Shown: positions 13,533 to 23,872 of the stretch, one piece after another
Layout: the number at the start of each line of letters is the position of its first letter
Position numbering within the stretch: the first letter of the stretch is position 1
From: Acidobacteriota bacterium
GTDB lineage: Bacteria > Acidobacteriota > UBA6911
NCBI GenBank assembly: GCA_031271905.1
Contig: JAISUT010000040.1
Location: forward strand, 1-64,000
DNA length: 64,000 nt
Direction of reading: 5' to 3'
Position numbers and translations under genes: made by a program
The notes under the pieces: model-generated
Database searches by the model: none
Seen by the model: the letters and a program-made list of their open reading frames with translations, nothing else
What the model was told of the DNA's origin: nothing

Positions 13533-14342
13533 CTAGCGCGTGGCGCGCCACGACCCGCCCCGGGCGCGCGTGCCGGAGATCGCGCCGCCGACCACCTTGC
13601 CGGTGAACTCCTCGCCCCCCGCCTCGAAGCGTATGACGTCCCCGTCCAGCTTGCCGACCAGATCCGACGTCTTCCCGCCGACGGTGATCTTGCCGGTGAC
13701 CTCCTGGAACGTCTGGCGCAACGACAGCGCGCCGCCGTCCAGCTTCCATTCGCCGTCCACCTTCGCCGGGACGATCCAGAGGTAGGCGGTGCACCAGCCT
13801 GCGCAATCCTCGGTGAGGGTCGTGGCCTGGTCCGCCTTCCACAGCTCCATGTCGAAGCTGTTGGAGACGACGCGCGTCCCCGGCTTCATGTCCAGGATCT
13901 TGGGGCGCAGCTCCAGGTTGATGCGCGGCAGGAGGAACATGGTGATCACCGTCGCGCGGGAGAAGTCGCTCTCGAAAAGGTCGGCTTTGACGAAGGTGGC
14001 CTTGTCGGAGACCCCCGCCTTGGCGGCGTTGCGTTCGGCGAGCTCCACCATGTCGGGGTTGTATTCTATCCCCATCGCCGTCGCGCCCCGCTTGGCGGCG
14101 GTGATGACCGTGCGCCCGTCGCCCGAGCCCAGGTCGATGACGTAGTCTGCGGCGGTGACCTCCGCCATGTCCAGCATCGCGTCCACCAGGTCTTGCGGCG
14201 TCGGCACCCAGACGACGTCCTTGCCCGCCTGCCCGACCGACGGCACGTATTCCCGCCCCTGCTCCTGGGCGAGGGCGCCTGCGGCCGCAAGCGACAGGCA
14301 CGCGGCGACCGCCAACAGGAAAACAAAACGACTTCGCTTCAT
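13533..14342 (-). CDS. Class I SAM-dependent methyltransferase with N-terminal signal peptide
   Basis: MKRSRFVFLLAVAACLSLAAAGALAQ signal peptide, then DYVIDLGSGDGRTVITAAKRGATAMGIEYNPDMV. Confidence 0.8.
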   Translation of the reverse strand: MKRSRFVFLLAVAACLSLAAAGALAQEQGREYVPSVGQAGKDVVWVPTPQDLVDAMLDMAEVTAADYVIDLGSGDGRTVITAAKRGATAMGIEYNPDMVELAERNAAKAGVSDKATFVKADLFESDFSRATVITMFLLPRINLELRPKILDMKPGTRVVSNSFDMELWKADQATTLTEDCAGWCTAYLWIVPAKVDGEWKLDGGALSLRQTFQEVTGKITVGGKTSDLVGKLDGDVIRFEAGGEEFTGKVVGGAISGTRARGGSWRATR

Positions 14343-14608
14343 CTCAAGTCCTCCTCCAGACACCGGGCGCCTGCGAAAACCCGCAGGACGCCCCGTCGAT
14401 GTTGACAGCCGCCCGCGACATCCCGGCCCACGCCGGCCGCCGACGCCGGGCCGGATGATTATAGTTGCACCACCCGGTAAATACGAACGGCAATCGCGAA
14501 CTGTTTTCCCGCCGCCGGCGTATTTATTTTTGTTGCAGGCTCCCGGGGAAGCCGTTTGGCGTCCCGTCGCCAGCCGTCAAATGGAACCGCCGCCAAGGAG
14601 GGGCACCG

Positions 14609-16120
14609 ATGATCAGCCGATTCGCAGCCTTGTTCGTCGCCTTGTTTTTCTCCGGACACGCCGTCTTCGCCGCCACCGCTTGCGGGGACTTGCGGTCGCT
14701 CTCCGACCCGGGGATGCGGGTCGCCGCCGCCGAACTGGTCCCGGCGGGGTCGCCTGCGCCGACGGCATTCCCCGCCGCCCCGGCGGGCAAGGCGGCGACC
14801 TCCGCGACGACGCTGCCCGCCTATTGCCGCGTCGCCGCCGTCCTCACCCCTTCGGCGGACTCCCACATCGAGATGGAGCTTTGGCTCCCCACGGAGACTT
14901 GGAACGGCAAGTTCCAGGCGGTCGGGGGCGGCGGCTGGGCGGGCGGCTTGAGCCTGCCCGCGATGGCGACGGCGCTCGGCGAAGGCTACGCCACGGCGTC
15001 CAACGACACCGGGCACAAGGGGGGCGACGCCCTGTTCGGCATCGGCCACCCGGAGAAGGTGGTCGATTACGCCTACCGCGCCGTGCACGAGATGACCGTG
15101 CGCTCCAAGTCGCTCATCGAGGCGTTCTACGGGGAGAAGGCGCGGCTCTCCTACTGGAACGGCTGCTCCACCGGCGGGCGGCAGGGGCTGATGGAGGCGC
15201 AACGCTATCCCGAGGACTACGACGCCATCGTCGCGGGCGCGCCCGCGAACTACCACAGCCACCTGCACGTGGCGGATTTGGCGCTGACCGTCCCGGTGAT
15301 GGGGGACGACGCGCTGAAAGTCCCCGCCGACAAGCTGGACCTGCTGAACCGGGCGGTGCTCGATGCGTGCGACGCGCTCGACGGCGTCAAAGACGGCCTT
15401 TTGCAAGACCCGAAGCGGTGCCGGTTCGACCCGGCGGCGTTGCGCTGCGCGGGGGGCGACGCCCCCGGCTGCCTCACGGCGGGGCAGGTCGAGACGCTCA
15501 AAAGGGCCTACGCCCCCGTCACCACCGCCTCGGGCGCGGTCGTGTTCCCGGGCAAGGCGCACGGCGGCGAATACGCCTGGAGCATGCTGTCCGGCGCCCA
15601 GCCCTCGCCCGTCTCCGTCGGGACGATGCTCTTGACCACCCAGGACGCGAAATGGGATTGGCGGACGTTCGACCTGGAGCGAGACCTCGCGGCGGCGGAC
15701 GCCAAGACCGGCTTCATCAACGCCATCGACCCCGACCTCGGGGCGTTCCAGGCGCGCGGCGGGAAGCTGCTCCTCTACCACGGCTGGGACGACATGGGCA
15801 TCGCGCCGGAGAACACCGTCAACTACTACGAGCAGGCGAAGTCCGAGACGGGCGCACAACCCGACCGATGGATGCGGCTGTTCATGCTCCCCGGCGTGGG
15901 CCATTGCAGCGGCGGGCGCGGCCCGGACCAAGCGGACTTCATGGGGGCGCTGGAGCGCTGGGTGGAGGCGGGCGAGGCGCCGGAGCGCGTCATCGCGCAC
16001 CGCGTCTCCGGGGGCAGGGTGGTGATGTCGCGCCCGCTCTGCCCCTACCCGCAGGTGGCGAGATACAAGGGGGTGGGCAGCGCCAACGACGCCGCCAACT
16101 TCGAGTGCAAGGCGCCGTAG
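14609..16120 (+). CDS. Tannase/feruloyl esterase family protein
   Basis: Signal peptide; YWNGCSTGGRQGLMEAQRYPEDYDAIVAGAPA; LLYHGWDD; LPGVGHCSGG. Confidence 0.9.
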   Translation: MISRFAALFVALFFSGHAVFAATACGDLRSLSDPGMRVAAAELVPAGSPAPTAFPAAPAGKAATSATTLPAYCRVAAVLTPSADSHIEMELWLPTETWNGKFQAVGGGGWAGGLSLPAMATALGEGYATASNDTGHKGGDALFGIGHPEKVVDYAYRAVHEMTVRSKSLIEAFYGEKARLSYWNGCSTGGRQGLMEAQRYPEDYDAIVAGAPANYHSHLHVADLALTVPVMGDDALKVPADKLDLLNRAVLDACDALDGVKDGLLQDPKRCRFDPAALRCAGGDAPGCLTAGQVETLKRAYAPVTTASGAVVFPGKAHGGEYAWSMLSGAQPSPVSVGTMLLTTQDAKWDWRTFDLERDLAAADAKTGFINAIDPDLGAFQARGGKLLLYHGWDDMGIAPENTVNYYEQAKSETGAQPDRWMRLFMLPGVGHCSGGRGPDQADFMGALERWVEAGEAPERVIAHRVSGGRVVMSRPLCPYPQVARYKGVGSANDAANFECKAP

Positions 16121-16259
16121 CGCGGCGGGCGGCGCCCGCAGTTCCGTCGGTTTGCCGCTTTTGCCTGCGACGCGACCTTGCCGGAGGTTTCCCGCAGGTG
16201 ATAAAATCGCCGTTCGCATTTCCAGCCACCGGCTAGATTGCGGGAAAACGCGAGAACGT

Positions 16260-17060
16260 ATGAGCTGGCTCCTGACGGCGACCATCGTGCTGTACATCCT
16301 GGGCCTCCTGCACTCCATCTTCGGGTTCTACAGGAAGCGGCAGGTGTTCGTGCGCCTCGCCCTCGGCATGGTGTTCGCCGGGTTCGCCTGCCACACCGCC
16401 TTCCTCACGCTGCTGGGGGGCGCGCGCGGCCACTTGCCGATCACCAACCTGTCCGAGTCGCTCTGCTTCTTCGCCTGGTGCGTCTCGCTCGCGTTCATGG
16501 TCGCCAACGTCCGCTACCGCATCCACGCGCTGGGGGCGTTCGCCCTGCCGCTGGTCTCCGCGCTGACGATCCTCTCGCAGCTCGCCTGGGACGAGCAGCA
16601 CACCATCCCGCAGTTCCTGAGGAGCGGATGGGTCTATTTCCACGCAGGGGCCGCGTTCGTCGCCTACGCGGCGTTCTTCCTGACCTCCGTCGCCGGCGTG
16701 CTGTACCTGGTGCAGGAAAAGGAGCTCAAGGGGAAGAACTTCCACTTCCTCTATTTCCGGCTGCCGCCGCTCCAGGTCTGCGACGAGCTGATGCGCCGCT
16801 TCCTGTTCACGGGGTTCGTCGCCATGAGCCTCACGATCATCTCCGGCGCGATCTGGGCGCAGCAGGCGTGGGGGCGCTTCTGGGGCTGGGACCCCAAGGA
16901 GACCGCCGCGCTGGTCACCTGGGCGATCTACTTCATCCTCGTCAACTACCGGCTCTCGGCGCGCTGGCGGGGGCGGTGGGCGGCGTGGATAAGCGTCGTG
17001 GGGTTGACCTCGGCGCTGGCGACCTTCGGGGTCAACTGGGGCTTGCACCGGTATTTGTAA
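16260..17060 (+). CDS. Cytochrome c biogenesis CcsA/CcsB/HemX-type membrane protein
   Basis: Multi-TM protein with WGRFWGWDPKETAALVTWAIYFILVNYR (WWD heme-handling domain). Confidence 0.85.
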   Translation: MSWLLTATIVLYILGLLHSIFGFYRKRQVFVRLALGMVFAGFACHTAFLTLLGGARGHLPITNLSESLCFFAWCVSLAFMVANVRYRIHALGAFALPLVSALTILSQLAWDEQHTIPQFLRSGWVYFHAGAAFVAYAAFFLTSVAGVLYLVQEKELKGKNFHFLYFRLPPLQVCDELMRRFLFTGFVAMSLTIISGAIWAQQAWGRFWGWDPKETAALVTWAIYFILVNYRLSARWRGRWAAWISVVGLTSALATFGVNWGLHRYL

Positions 17061-17138
17061 TCGGCTGTTTGTGGCCGGCGGGGCGGGTGCGGCGCGGCCG
17101 GCCGCCGCCGAGGTCACCTAGGGTTCGCAGAGACTGTC

Positions 17139-18413
17139 ATGGAGCATCTTGTCTTAATCGGCTTGAACCACCGCACGGCGCCGCTGGACGTGCGGCAGAA
17201 GGCCGCCTTCGGCGCGGAGCGGCTGGCGGGGGCGTTGCGCGCGTTACGGGCTTGCGAGGGCGTCGCCGAAGCCGCCATCCTCTCCACCTGCAACCGCGTG
17301 GAGCTGGTGGCGACGGTGGAGGAGCCGTCTGCGGGCGTCGCCGCCATGGAGGGCTTCCTCGCCGAGGGCAGCGGCATCGGGCGCGGGGAGTTGCGGGACA
17401 TCCTCTACCGCCACCACGGCGACTTCGCCATCCGCCACGTCTTCCGCGTCGCCAGCTCGCTCGACTCCATGATATTGGGCGAGCCGCAGATCCTCGGGCA
17501 GGTGAAGTCGTGCTACGGCGCGGCGGTGGAGGCGCAGACCGTCGGCAGCCGCCTCAACGGGCTGTTCCAAGCCGCATTCCGCGTCGCCAAGCGGGTGCGC
17601 ACGGAGACCGGCATCGGCGAATACCCGGTCTCGGCGGGCTCCGCCGCCGTGGAGTTGGCGCGGAAGGTCTACGGCGACCTTGGCAGGAAGCGCGTCCTGA
17701 TCGTGGGGGCGGGCGAAATGGGGGAGGTCGTCGCCCAGCACTTGGCGGACTCCGGGGTCGGCGCCATCGAGGTCACCAACCGCAGCTATGCGGCGGCGCA
17801 GGAGCTGGCGGGGAGGTTCCACGGCACCGCCCACCCCTTCGAACGGCTGCGCGACGCCCTCGCGCGCGCCGACATCGTCCTGACCTCGACCGGCGCGGCG
17901 GACATACTGGTCGGACGGGAGCTGGTGCGCGAGGTCTGGAGGGATCGCAAGAACGAGCCGATGGTGTTCATCGACATCGCCGTGCCGCGCAACGTGGACC
18001 CGGCGGTCTCGGAGATCGACGGCGTCTTCTGCTATGACGTGGACGACCTGTCGAGCGTCGTGGAAGCCAACCTCGCCGAGCGGGTCAAGGCGGCGGCCGC
18101 CGCCGAGAAGATCATCGACCATGAAGTCCGCAACTTCAGCAACAGGCTGCGCGCCACGCGCTCAGCCCCCGCGGCCATGCAGATACAAGGGCGCATCGAG
18201 GAGATCTGCCGCGCCGAGTTGGAGCGCTGTCTGCGCCGCATCGGGCCGCAGGACGCCAAGGCGGTCGAGGAGATGGAGGCGATGGCGGCGCGCATCGCCG
18301 CGAAGATCGCGCACCCGCTGCTCATGGAGTTGCGCGACAGCCAGAACTCGCCGGAGGAGCATGCCAGCGCCGCCCTGCTCATGCGGCTTTTCCAAGCAAA
18401 GGACGCCAAGTGA
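17139..18413 (+). CDS. hemA: Glutamyl-tRNA reductase
   Basis: GLNHRTAPLDVRQKAAF, AAILSTCNRVELVA, SLDSMILGEPQILGQVK. Confidence 0.96.
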   Translation: MEHLVLIGLNHRTAPLDVRQKAAFGAERLAGALRALRACEGVAEAAILSTCNRVELVATVEEPSAGVAAMEGFLAEGSGIGRGELRDILYRHHGDFAIRHVFRVASSLDSMILGEPQILGQVKSCYGAAVEAQTVGSRLNGLFQAAFRVAKRVRTETGIGEYPVSAGSAAVELARKVYGDLGRKRVLIVGAGEMGEVVAQHLADSGVGAIEVTNRSYAAAQELAGRFHGTAHPFERLRDALARADIVLTSTGAADILVGRELVREVWRDRKNEPMVFIDIAVPRNVDPAVSEIDGVFCYDVDDLSSVVEANLAERVKAAAAAEKIIDHEVRNFSNRLRATRSAPAAMQIQGRIEEICRAELERCLRRIGPQDAKAVEEMEAMAARIAAKIAHPLLMELRDSQNSPEEHASAALLMRLFQAKDAK

Positions 18414-19459
18414 CGACCAGCGGACGGCACGGCGGCGACGGCTCGCCCTCGGCACCCACGCGCGGGCGACGCCTCGTCATCGGCTCGCGCGGCAGCGCCC
18501 TCGCCTTGGCGCAGACCCGCTTCATGCAGGCGGAGTTGCGGCGGCTGGCGCCGGAGGTCGCGACCGAGGTGAGGATCATCAAGACCTCCGCCGACAAAGA
18601 CCAGGCGACGTCGCTCCGCACCCCTGCGGAAACCGCCGGCTCGTCCGGCGCCGGGGTTTTCGTCAAGGAGCTGGAGCAGGCGCTCCTCGGCGGCGAGATC
18701 GACCTCGCCGTCCACAGCATGAAGGACGTGCCGACCGTCTTGGCGCCGGGGCTGTGCATCGCCGCCGTGCCCGAACGCGAGAGCGCGTTTGACGCGCTCG
18801 TCATCAACAAGCCCGCGCTTGACGCGCTCGTCATCGACAAGCCCGCGCCCGGCGCGCGCACGCCCCTTGCCATCCTCCCCCCCGGCGCGCGCGTCGGCAC
18901 CGGCAGTTTCCGGCGGCAGGCGCAGTTGCTCGCCCTGCGCCCCGACATCGAGATCCTCGACATCCGCGGCAACGTGGACACCCGCATCCGCAAGATGGAG
19001 GCGGGGCAATACGACGCCGTCGCCCTGGCGTGCGCGGGGCTGCGGCGGCTCGGCTTGCAACGGTTGGTCTCCTACGCATTCCAGCCCGCCGAGATGCTCC
19101 CCGCCCCCGGACAGGGGGCGCTGGCGGTCGAGACGAGGGCGGACGACGACTTCGCCCGCAGCGTCGCCTCCAGGCTGGACCACCCCCCCACGGCGATGGC
19201 GGTGGCGGCGGAGCGCGACTTCCTGGAGCGGCTGGGGGGCGGTTGCAACGTGCCGATCGCCATCTACGCCCGCGTGACCCGTTCCGGGGGCGGGGGCGTC
19301 ATCGAGATGGACGCCGTAGTGGCATCGCCCGACGGTCGGCGCGTGGTGCGCGACGCCCTCTCGGGCCCGCCGGGGAGGGGCGCGGAGCTGGTCGCCGCGC
19401 TGGCGGCGCGGATCCTGGACGCGGGGGGGCGGGAGATCCTCGATGAGTTCCGACGCTGA
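18410..19459 (+). CDS. hemC: Porphobilinogen deaminase (hydroxymethylbilane synthase)
   Basis: VIGSRGSALALAQT, DLAVHSMKDVPT, RVGTGSFRRQAQL, GGGCNVPIAIYA. Confidence 0.95.
   Translation: MTTSGRHGGDGSPSAPTRGRRLVIGSRGSALALAQTRFMQAELRRLAPEVATEVRIIKTSADKDQATSLRTPAETAGSSGAGVFVKELEQALLGGEIDLAVHSMKDVPTVLAPGLCIAAVPERESAFDALVINKPALDALVIDKPAPGARTPLAILPPGARVGTGSFRRQAQLLALRPDIEILDIRGNVDTRIRKMEAGQYDAVALACAGLRRLGLQRLVSYAFQPAEMLPAPGQGALAVETRADDDFARSVASRLDHPPTAMAVAAERDFLERLGGGCNVPIAIYARVTRSGGGGVIEMDAVVASPDGRRVVRDALSGPPGRGAELVAALAARILDAGGREILDEFRR
18785..18844. repeat. 30-bp tandem duplication inside hemC
   Basis: gcgtttgacgcgctcgtcatcaacaagccc followed by gcgcttgacgcgctcgtcatcgacaagccc (28/30 identical). 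Confidence 0.9.
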
Positions 19460-20321
19460 AAGGGAGACGCCCGTCCCGCCATACGCCTCCCCCGCCCTCG
19501 GCGCGCCCGGCGCCCTCGCGGGCAAGGTCGCGCTGGTCGCCGCCAGCGCCAAGCTGTCGCCGGGGCTGACCGCCGGACTTGCGGCGATGGGGGCGCGGGC
19601 GCTCCCCGTCCCCGTCCTCGAAGCGCGGGAGGTCGCCGACAAAGCCGCGCTCGACGGGGCGATCGGGCGGCTCGCCCGATACGACTGGATCGTCTTCACC
19701 AGCGCCTGGGGCGTCGCGTTCTTCGACGAGCGGTTGCGGGCGTTGCGCGGCGGCGCGCCTCACGCACACGACACCCCAAAAGCCTGCGCCATCGGGCCCG
19801 CCACGGCGGCGGCGGCGCGGGAGCGGGGGTTCCACGTGGAGTTGACCGCCGGGAAGTTCGTCGCCGAAGGGGTGTTGGAATCGCTGGAGCGGCGTCACGG
19901 CGGCGGGGGCGGGTTGCAGGGTTTGCGCATCCTGTTGCCGCGCGCGGCGGAGGCGCGGGAGTTCCTGCCGGAAGCGCTTGCCGCCGCAGGATGCGAGGTG
20001 GACGTCGTCCCCTGTTACGAGTCAGTCCGACCCGCGCCGGACGCGGCGTTGCGCAAGTCGCTCGGCGCCTCGGCGCCTGATCTGCTCGTATTCACCAGCG
20101 CGGCGGCGGTGCGGAACTTCCTTGCGACCGCCGCCGAGGCCACAGGCGGCGGGGACGGGGAAGGGGTGCGGCGCCTGCTTTGCGGGTCTGTCGCCGCCGC
20201 CATCGGGCCGGTCACCGCCGCCGCGCTTGCGGAGCGGGGAAAGATCGCGGAGATCGTTCCCGCCGCCAGCACCGTCCCCGCGCTGCTGGACGCCATCCGG
20301 GGCTTCTTCTCCACGGATTGA
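19443..20321 (+). CDS. hemD: Uroporphyrinogen-III synthase
   Basis: Follows hemC with 17-bp overlap; HemD-like (LARYDWIVFTSAWGVAFF; LVFTSAAAVRNFL; IGPVTAAAL). Confidence 0.88.
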   Translation: MSSDAERETPVPPYASPALGAPGALAGKVALVAASAKLSPGLTAGLAAMGARALPVPVLEAREVADKAALDGAIGRLARYDWIVFTSAWGVAFFDERLRALRGGAPHAHDTPKACAIGPATAAAARERGFHVELTAGKFVAEGVLESLERRHGGGGGLQGLRILLPRAAEAREFLPEALAAAGCEVDVVPCYESVRPAPDAALRKSLGASAPDLLVFTSAAAVRNFLATAAEATGGGDGEGVRRLLCGSVAAAIGPVTAAALAERGKIAEIVPAASTVPALLDAIRGFFSTD

Positions 20322-20356
20322 CGCGACAGGCCTGCAACGTGTGCGACAAACGGCGG

Positions 20357-21223
20357 TCAGCGGATGACCACCCCCGCATAGGCGACCACGTCGGAGAAGT
20401 CGCCGCTGGCCGCGCCGGAGTTGGTGTAGCAGACCGTCTCGCCCTTGGTCGCGCCCAGGTCGCGGCACGCGACGAGCACGGCGACGGCGGGGGCGAAGCC
20501 GCACATGGTGATGTCGTTGCCGACGACAGTCCTGTAAAGCCCGCGCGGGTCGAGCGCCTCGACGTGCGCGAGCGCCATCCTGTCTTGCCGCTCGGCGACG
20601 CCGGCGGTGACGTAATGCGTCATGTCGGAGCTGATCACCGGCAGGACGTCCACCCCCGCCTTGGCCCGGGATGCGGCGGCGACACGCGCCAAGGCGTGCC
20701 CCAGCGCCTCCAAGGCGCCGTAATCGACGGAGCGGACGCAGATCGCGGAAAAACGGAAGCCGGGGCGCAGCACTTGCAGGAAGGGGAGTTGCACCTCGAT
20801 GGCGTGGTCGCGGCGGTGCGCGGCGGCGTCCTCTTTGAGATGGGGGCATTCCTTCAGCAACGCCGCGTTCATCTCCGCATCGACCTCCGCCAATCCCAGC
20901 GGCGTCTCCCACGCCCCGGCGGGGGCGAGCGCGAGGGGCGCGCCATCGCCGGTGTGGTTGGGGCAGAGGATGGCGATGCGTTGCGGCAGGCGCACGGAGG
21001 CGAACACCTCCCCCGCCGCCGCCCCCGAGTAGACGTAGCCCGCGTGCGGGACGAGGACGGCCTTTGCGTCCACCTGCGCCCGCCCCGCCGCCTTCCGGGT
21101 GAAGGATTCGACCGCCTTGCGCAGATCCCCCGCCTTCCCCGGATAGAACCGCCCCGCCACCGCCGCCTTCCGCACGTCCATGCCCATATACGCCTCCCGC
21201 GCCATCGGCCAGGCCTCCCGCAT
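20357..21223 (-). CDS. MEMO family protein (AmmeMemoRadiSam system protein B)
   Basis: AGRFYPG, VLVPHAGYVYSGAAAGEVFA, CPNHTG, DHAIEVQLPFLQ, VISSDMTHY. Start codon uncertain. Confidence 0.85.
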   Translation of the reverse strand: MREAWPMAREAYMGMDVRKAAVAGRFYPGKAGDLRKAVESFTRKAAGRAQVDAKAVLVPHAGYVYSGAAAGEVFASVRLPQRIAILCPNHTGDGAPLALAPAGAWETPLGLAEVDAEMNAALLKECPHLKEDAAAHRRDHAIEVQLPFLQVLRPGFRFSAICVRSVDYGALEALGHALARVAAASRAKAGVDVLPVISSDMTHYVTAGVAERQDRMALAHVEALDPRGLYRTVVGNDITMCGFAPAVAVLVACRDLGATKGETVCYTNSGAASGDFSDVVAYAGVVIR

Positions 21224-21453
21224 TCTAGGCTGTCGCCGGGTCGGCGATCAAGCGCGCAACCCCGGCGCAGCGCAATCTTTCCCTGATGCATGCCGCGTCG
21301 TGGCGGGCGGCCGTCGCGAAATCACGCGCCCTGCGCGCCGACTGAGGAAACCGGCGTCCGCCGACAAGACGGCGACGGGGCGCGGGCTCCAAAGGCGGAT
21401 GGCGTCGGCAGGGGAGCCCCCCGCCGGTCGCAGGCAAGGCATGGGCTTGCGCC

Positions 21454-21858
21454 GGAGCCAGGCGGTAAGCCGAATTCTGTTCCTCCGCCCGGGGCGCACG
21501 GGGCGCGGGACGGAAGCGGCAATCATTCATCTAGCCGCAGGGTCGCCCCTGCGGTCGAGCATTCTACCCAAAAGCTTCGGACGGGCCGCCCTTATCCCTT
21601 GCGGGAACGCTTTTCTATTTGAACTTGCTCCGTGTGGGGCTTGCCATGCCGTCCCTGTCACCAGTGACGCGGTGCGCTCTTACCGCACCTTTTCACCCTT
21701 ACCCCGCCGCCTCGGGCGAACCCGCGGCCTGCGGGGCGGTATATTTTCTGTGGCGCTTTCCGTAGGGTCGCCCCTCCCTCGCGTTACGAGGCACACCGCC
21801 CTGTGGAGTTCGGACTTTCCTCGAACTTTTACAAGCTCGCGATTGCCTGCCCGGCTCC
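21454..21858 (-). ncRNA. rnpB: RNase P RNA, bacterial type
   Basis: Minus strand contains GAGGAAAGTCCGAACTC (P4/CR-I) and 3' ACAGAATTCGGCTTACC; termini GGAGCCGGG / CCTGGCTCC pair as P1. Confidence 0.92.
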
Positions 21859-22050
21859 GGCCCCGAAATATTAGGCTGTTCGCCCGCGCCGCGCAACCCT
21901 TTGCAGTGATTGAGGCCCTGCACTTCGGGTTTTTGCGTCAGCCGTCCCCCCCGCCCACTGGCATCCCGGCGGGAAAGATACTAATATCATTTCTGTTTTT
22001 TGAACGTTTTCGCCGTCGCGCACGTCTAGTGTGGAAAGTGGGGGGGGCTT

Positions 22051-23103
22051 ATGAAGAGGAGTTCGAGGGGGATCGCAGCCTTTTTCCTGTCCGCCGCCTT
22101 GGTCGCGGCGTGCGCGCCGTCGGCGCTGGCGCGCAAAAACGACGACATCGAGAACATCGGCAACCGCAGCGTCTCGGGCGGGCGCGTCTACGGCATCTTC
22201 CCCAACATGGTCTCGCTGGAGAAGGAGATCGAGCTGGGGCAGCAGGCTGCCGCCGAGTTCGAGCAGACCGCGCAGATCCTGGACGACCCGGTGGTGAACG
22301 AATACGTGGACCGCATCGCGCAGAACATCGTCAAGCACTCCGACGCCAAAGTCCCCTTCCACGTGAAGGTGGTGGACACCGACGAGGTGAACGCCTTCGC
22401 ATTTCCCGGCGGCTTCTTCTACGTCAACAAGGGGCTGATACTGGCGGCGGACAACGAGTCGGAGCTGGCGGGGGTCATGGCGCACGAGATCTCGCACGTC
22501 ACTGCGCGACACGCCACGGCGCGCATGTCCAAGGGGCAGTACCTGCAACTGGCGGCCATCCCGGCGATGATCTTCGGCGGCTACTGGACGCAGATGGCGA
22601 TGCAGAACGGCCTGGGGCTGGGCATCAACCTCGAATTGCTGGGGGTGACGCGCGACTCGGAGCGGGAGGCGGATCAGCTCGGCATCCAATACCTCTGGAA
22701 CACCGGCTACGACCCGAACAGCTTCGTCTCGTTCTTCGAGAAGTTGCAGGCGGAGGAGAAGGACAAGCCGGGGCGGCTGGCGGGCTGGTTCCGCACCCAC
22801 CCCTCCACCAACGACCGCATCGTCGCCGCCTTGGACGAACAGCGCCACCTCCCGGAGAAAGACAACTACATCGTCAACACATCCGAGTTCGACCGCGTCA
22901 AGGCGCGGGTGCAGGCGTTCGACACCGCGCAGAAGGACGACGCGGAACGCGACCCGAACGAGCCGAAGCGCCCGACGCTGCGGCGGCGCACCGAAGACGG
23001 CGCGCCCAACCCGGACGACCCCGATGGCGGCGGCGCGGGCGAGGAGCCGTCCCGGCGGACGCGGCCGACGTTGCGACGCCCCGGCGACGAGACGCCGGAC
23101 TGA
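22051..23103 (+). CDS. M48-family (BepA/YfgC-like) metalloprotease
   Basis: Signal peptide; MAHEISHVTARH zinc motif; SEREADQLGIQYL. Confidence 0.9.
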   Translation: MKRSSRGIAAFFLSAALVAACAPSALARKNDDIENIGNRSVSGGRVYGIFPNMVSLEKEIELGQQAAAEFEQTAQILDDPVVNEYVDRIAQNIVKHSDAKVPFHVKVVDTDEVNAFAFPGGFFYVNKGLILAADNESELAGVMAHEISHVTARHATARMSKGQYLQLAAIPAMIFGGYWTQMAMQNGLGLGINLELLGVTRDSEREADQLGIQYLWNTGYDPNSFVSFFEKLQAEEKDKPGRLAGWFRTHPSTNDRIVAALDEQRHLPEKDNYIVNTSEFDRVKARVQAFDTAQKDDAERDPNEPKRPTLRRRTEDGAPNPDDPDGGGAGEEPSRRTRPTLRRPGDETPD

Positions 23104-23326
23104 CGCCGCACCTCTTGGGGGCGGGGACGGGGCACGAAAGCGGCGAAGGGCGCGACTGAGGGGTGCCGGAGGGGCGCCCGTGAAAAAAGCCGGCGCCGGG
23201 AGGCGTTGCCACAAACCGTCACCGTCGCCTTCGGCATCCCCGGCGGGCTCCGTCCCCACCGCACACATACCGGATCTCCCCTCAACCTCCGGGCATGGTT
23301 TCCGTGCGCGGTTTTCAAACCGGCTA

Positions 23327-23358
23327 ATGGAAAATGCAGAATAAATCGCATTTTCCAT
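23327..23358. repeat. AT-rich perfect inverted repeat
   Basis: ATGGAAAATGC - agaataaatc - GCATTTTCCAT, 11-bp arms, 10-nt loop, in a GC-rich intergenic region. Confidence 0.85.
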
Positions 23359-23451
23359 ATTCACGGTTGTCCGGGGGGGAGGGGACGTGGACAAGGCTGG
23401 GGGCGGGGGCTTCCGCTCCCGCCCTGCTTTCGTGCAGATTTGCTCGTGGGC

Positions 23452-23862
23452 TTAGTGTGCGGCTTCGGCGGGTTCGCCTAGCAGCTTGCGGATCTCCTCC
23501 AGCAACTGCTCGGGACGGACGGGCTTGTCCAGCATCTTGTCCACCACCACCCACGACTTCGCCTCCGGGCTCTGCGCCTCGAACTGCAAGCCCGTCACCC
23601 CCCGCGCCGCCGTCAGCAAAAGCATCGGCGTGCCGGGGTATAGCTGCTTGATCTCGTGCGCCAAGATGAAGCCGGAGTCCGGCTCGTCCACGATCAAATC
23701 CATGATCGCCAAGTCCGGCTTGAAGCCCAGAAGCGCCTCTTCCGCAGCCGGGCGGCTCTCCGCCGTCCGTACCTCGTACCCCGCCTTCTCCAGCGTCTTC
23801 CCCAGCAGCTCCAGCAGGATGAAGTCGTCGTCCATCACCAGTATCTTCTTCTTCATTTCCAA
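23452..23862 (-). CDS. Single-domain response regulator (receiver)
   Basis: KKKILVMDDDFILLELLGKTLEKAGYEV; MDL phospho-acceptor region; VDKMLDKPV. Confidence 0.88.
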   Translation of the reverse strand: MEMKKKILVMDDDFILLELLGKTLEKAGYEVRTAESRPAAEEALLGFKPDLAIMDLIVDEPDSGFILAHEIKQLYPGTPMLLLTAARGVTGLQFEAQSPEAKSWVVVDKMLDKPVRPEQLLEEIRKLLGEPAEAAH

Positions 23863-23872
23863 TCTCCTATAA

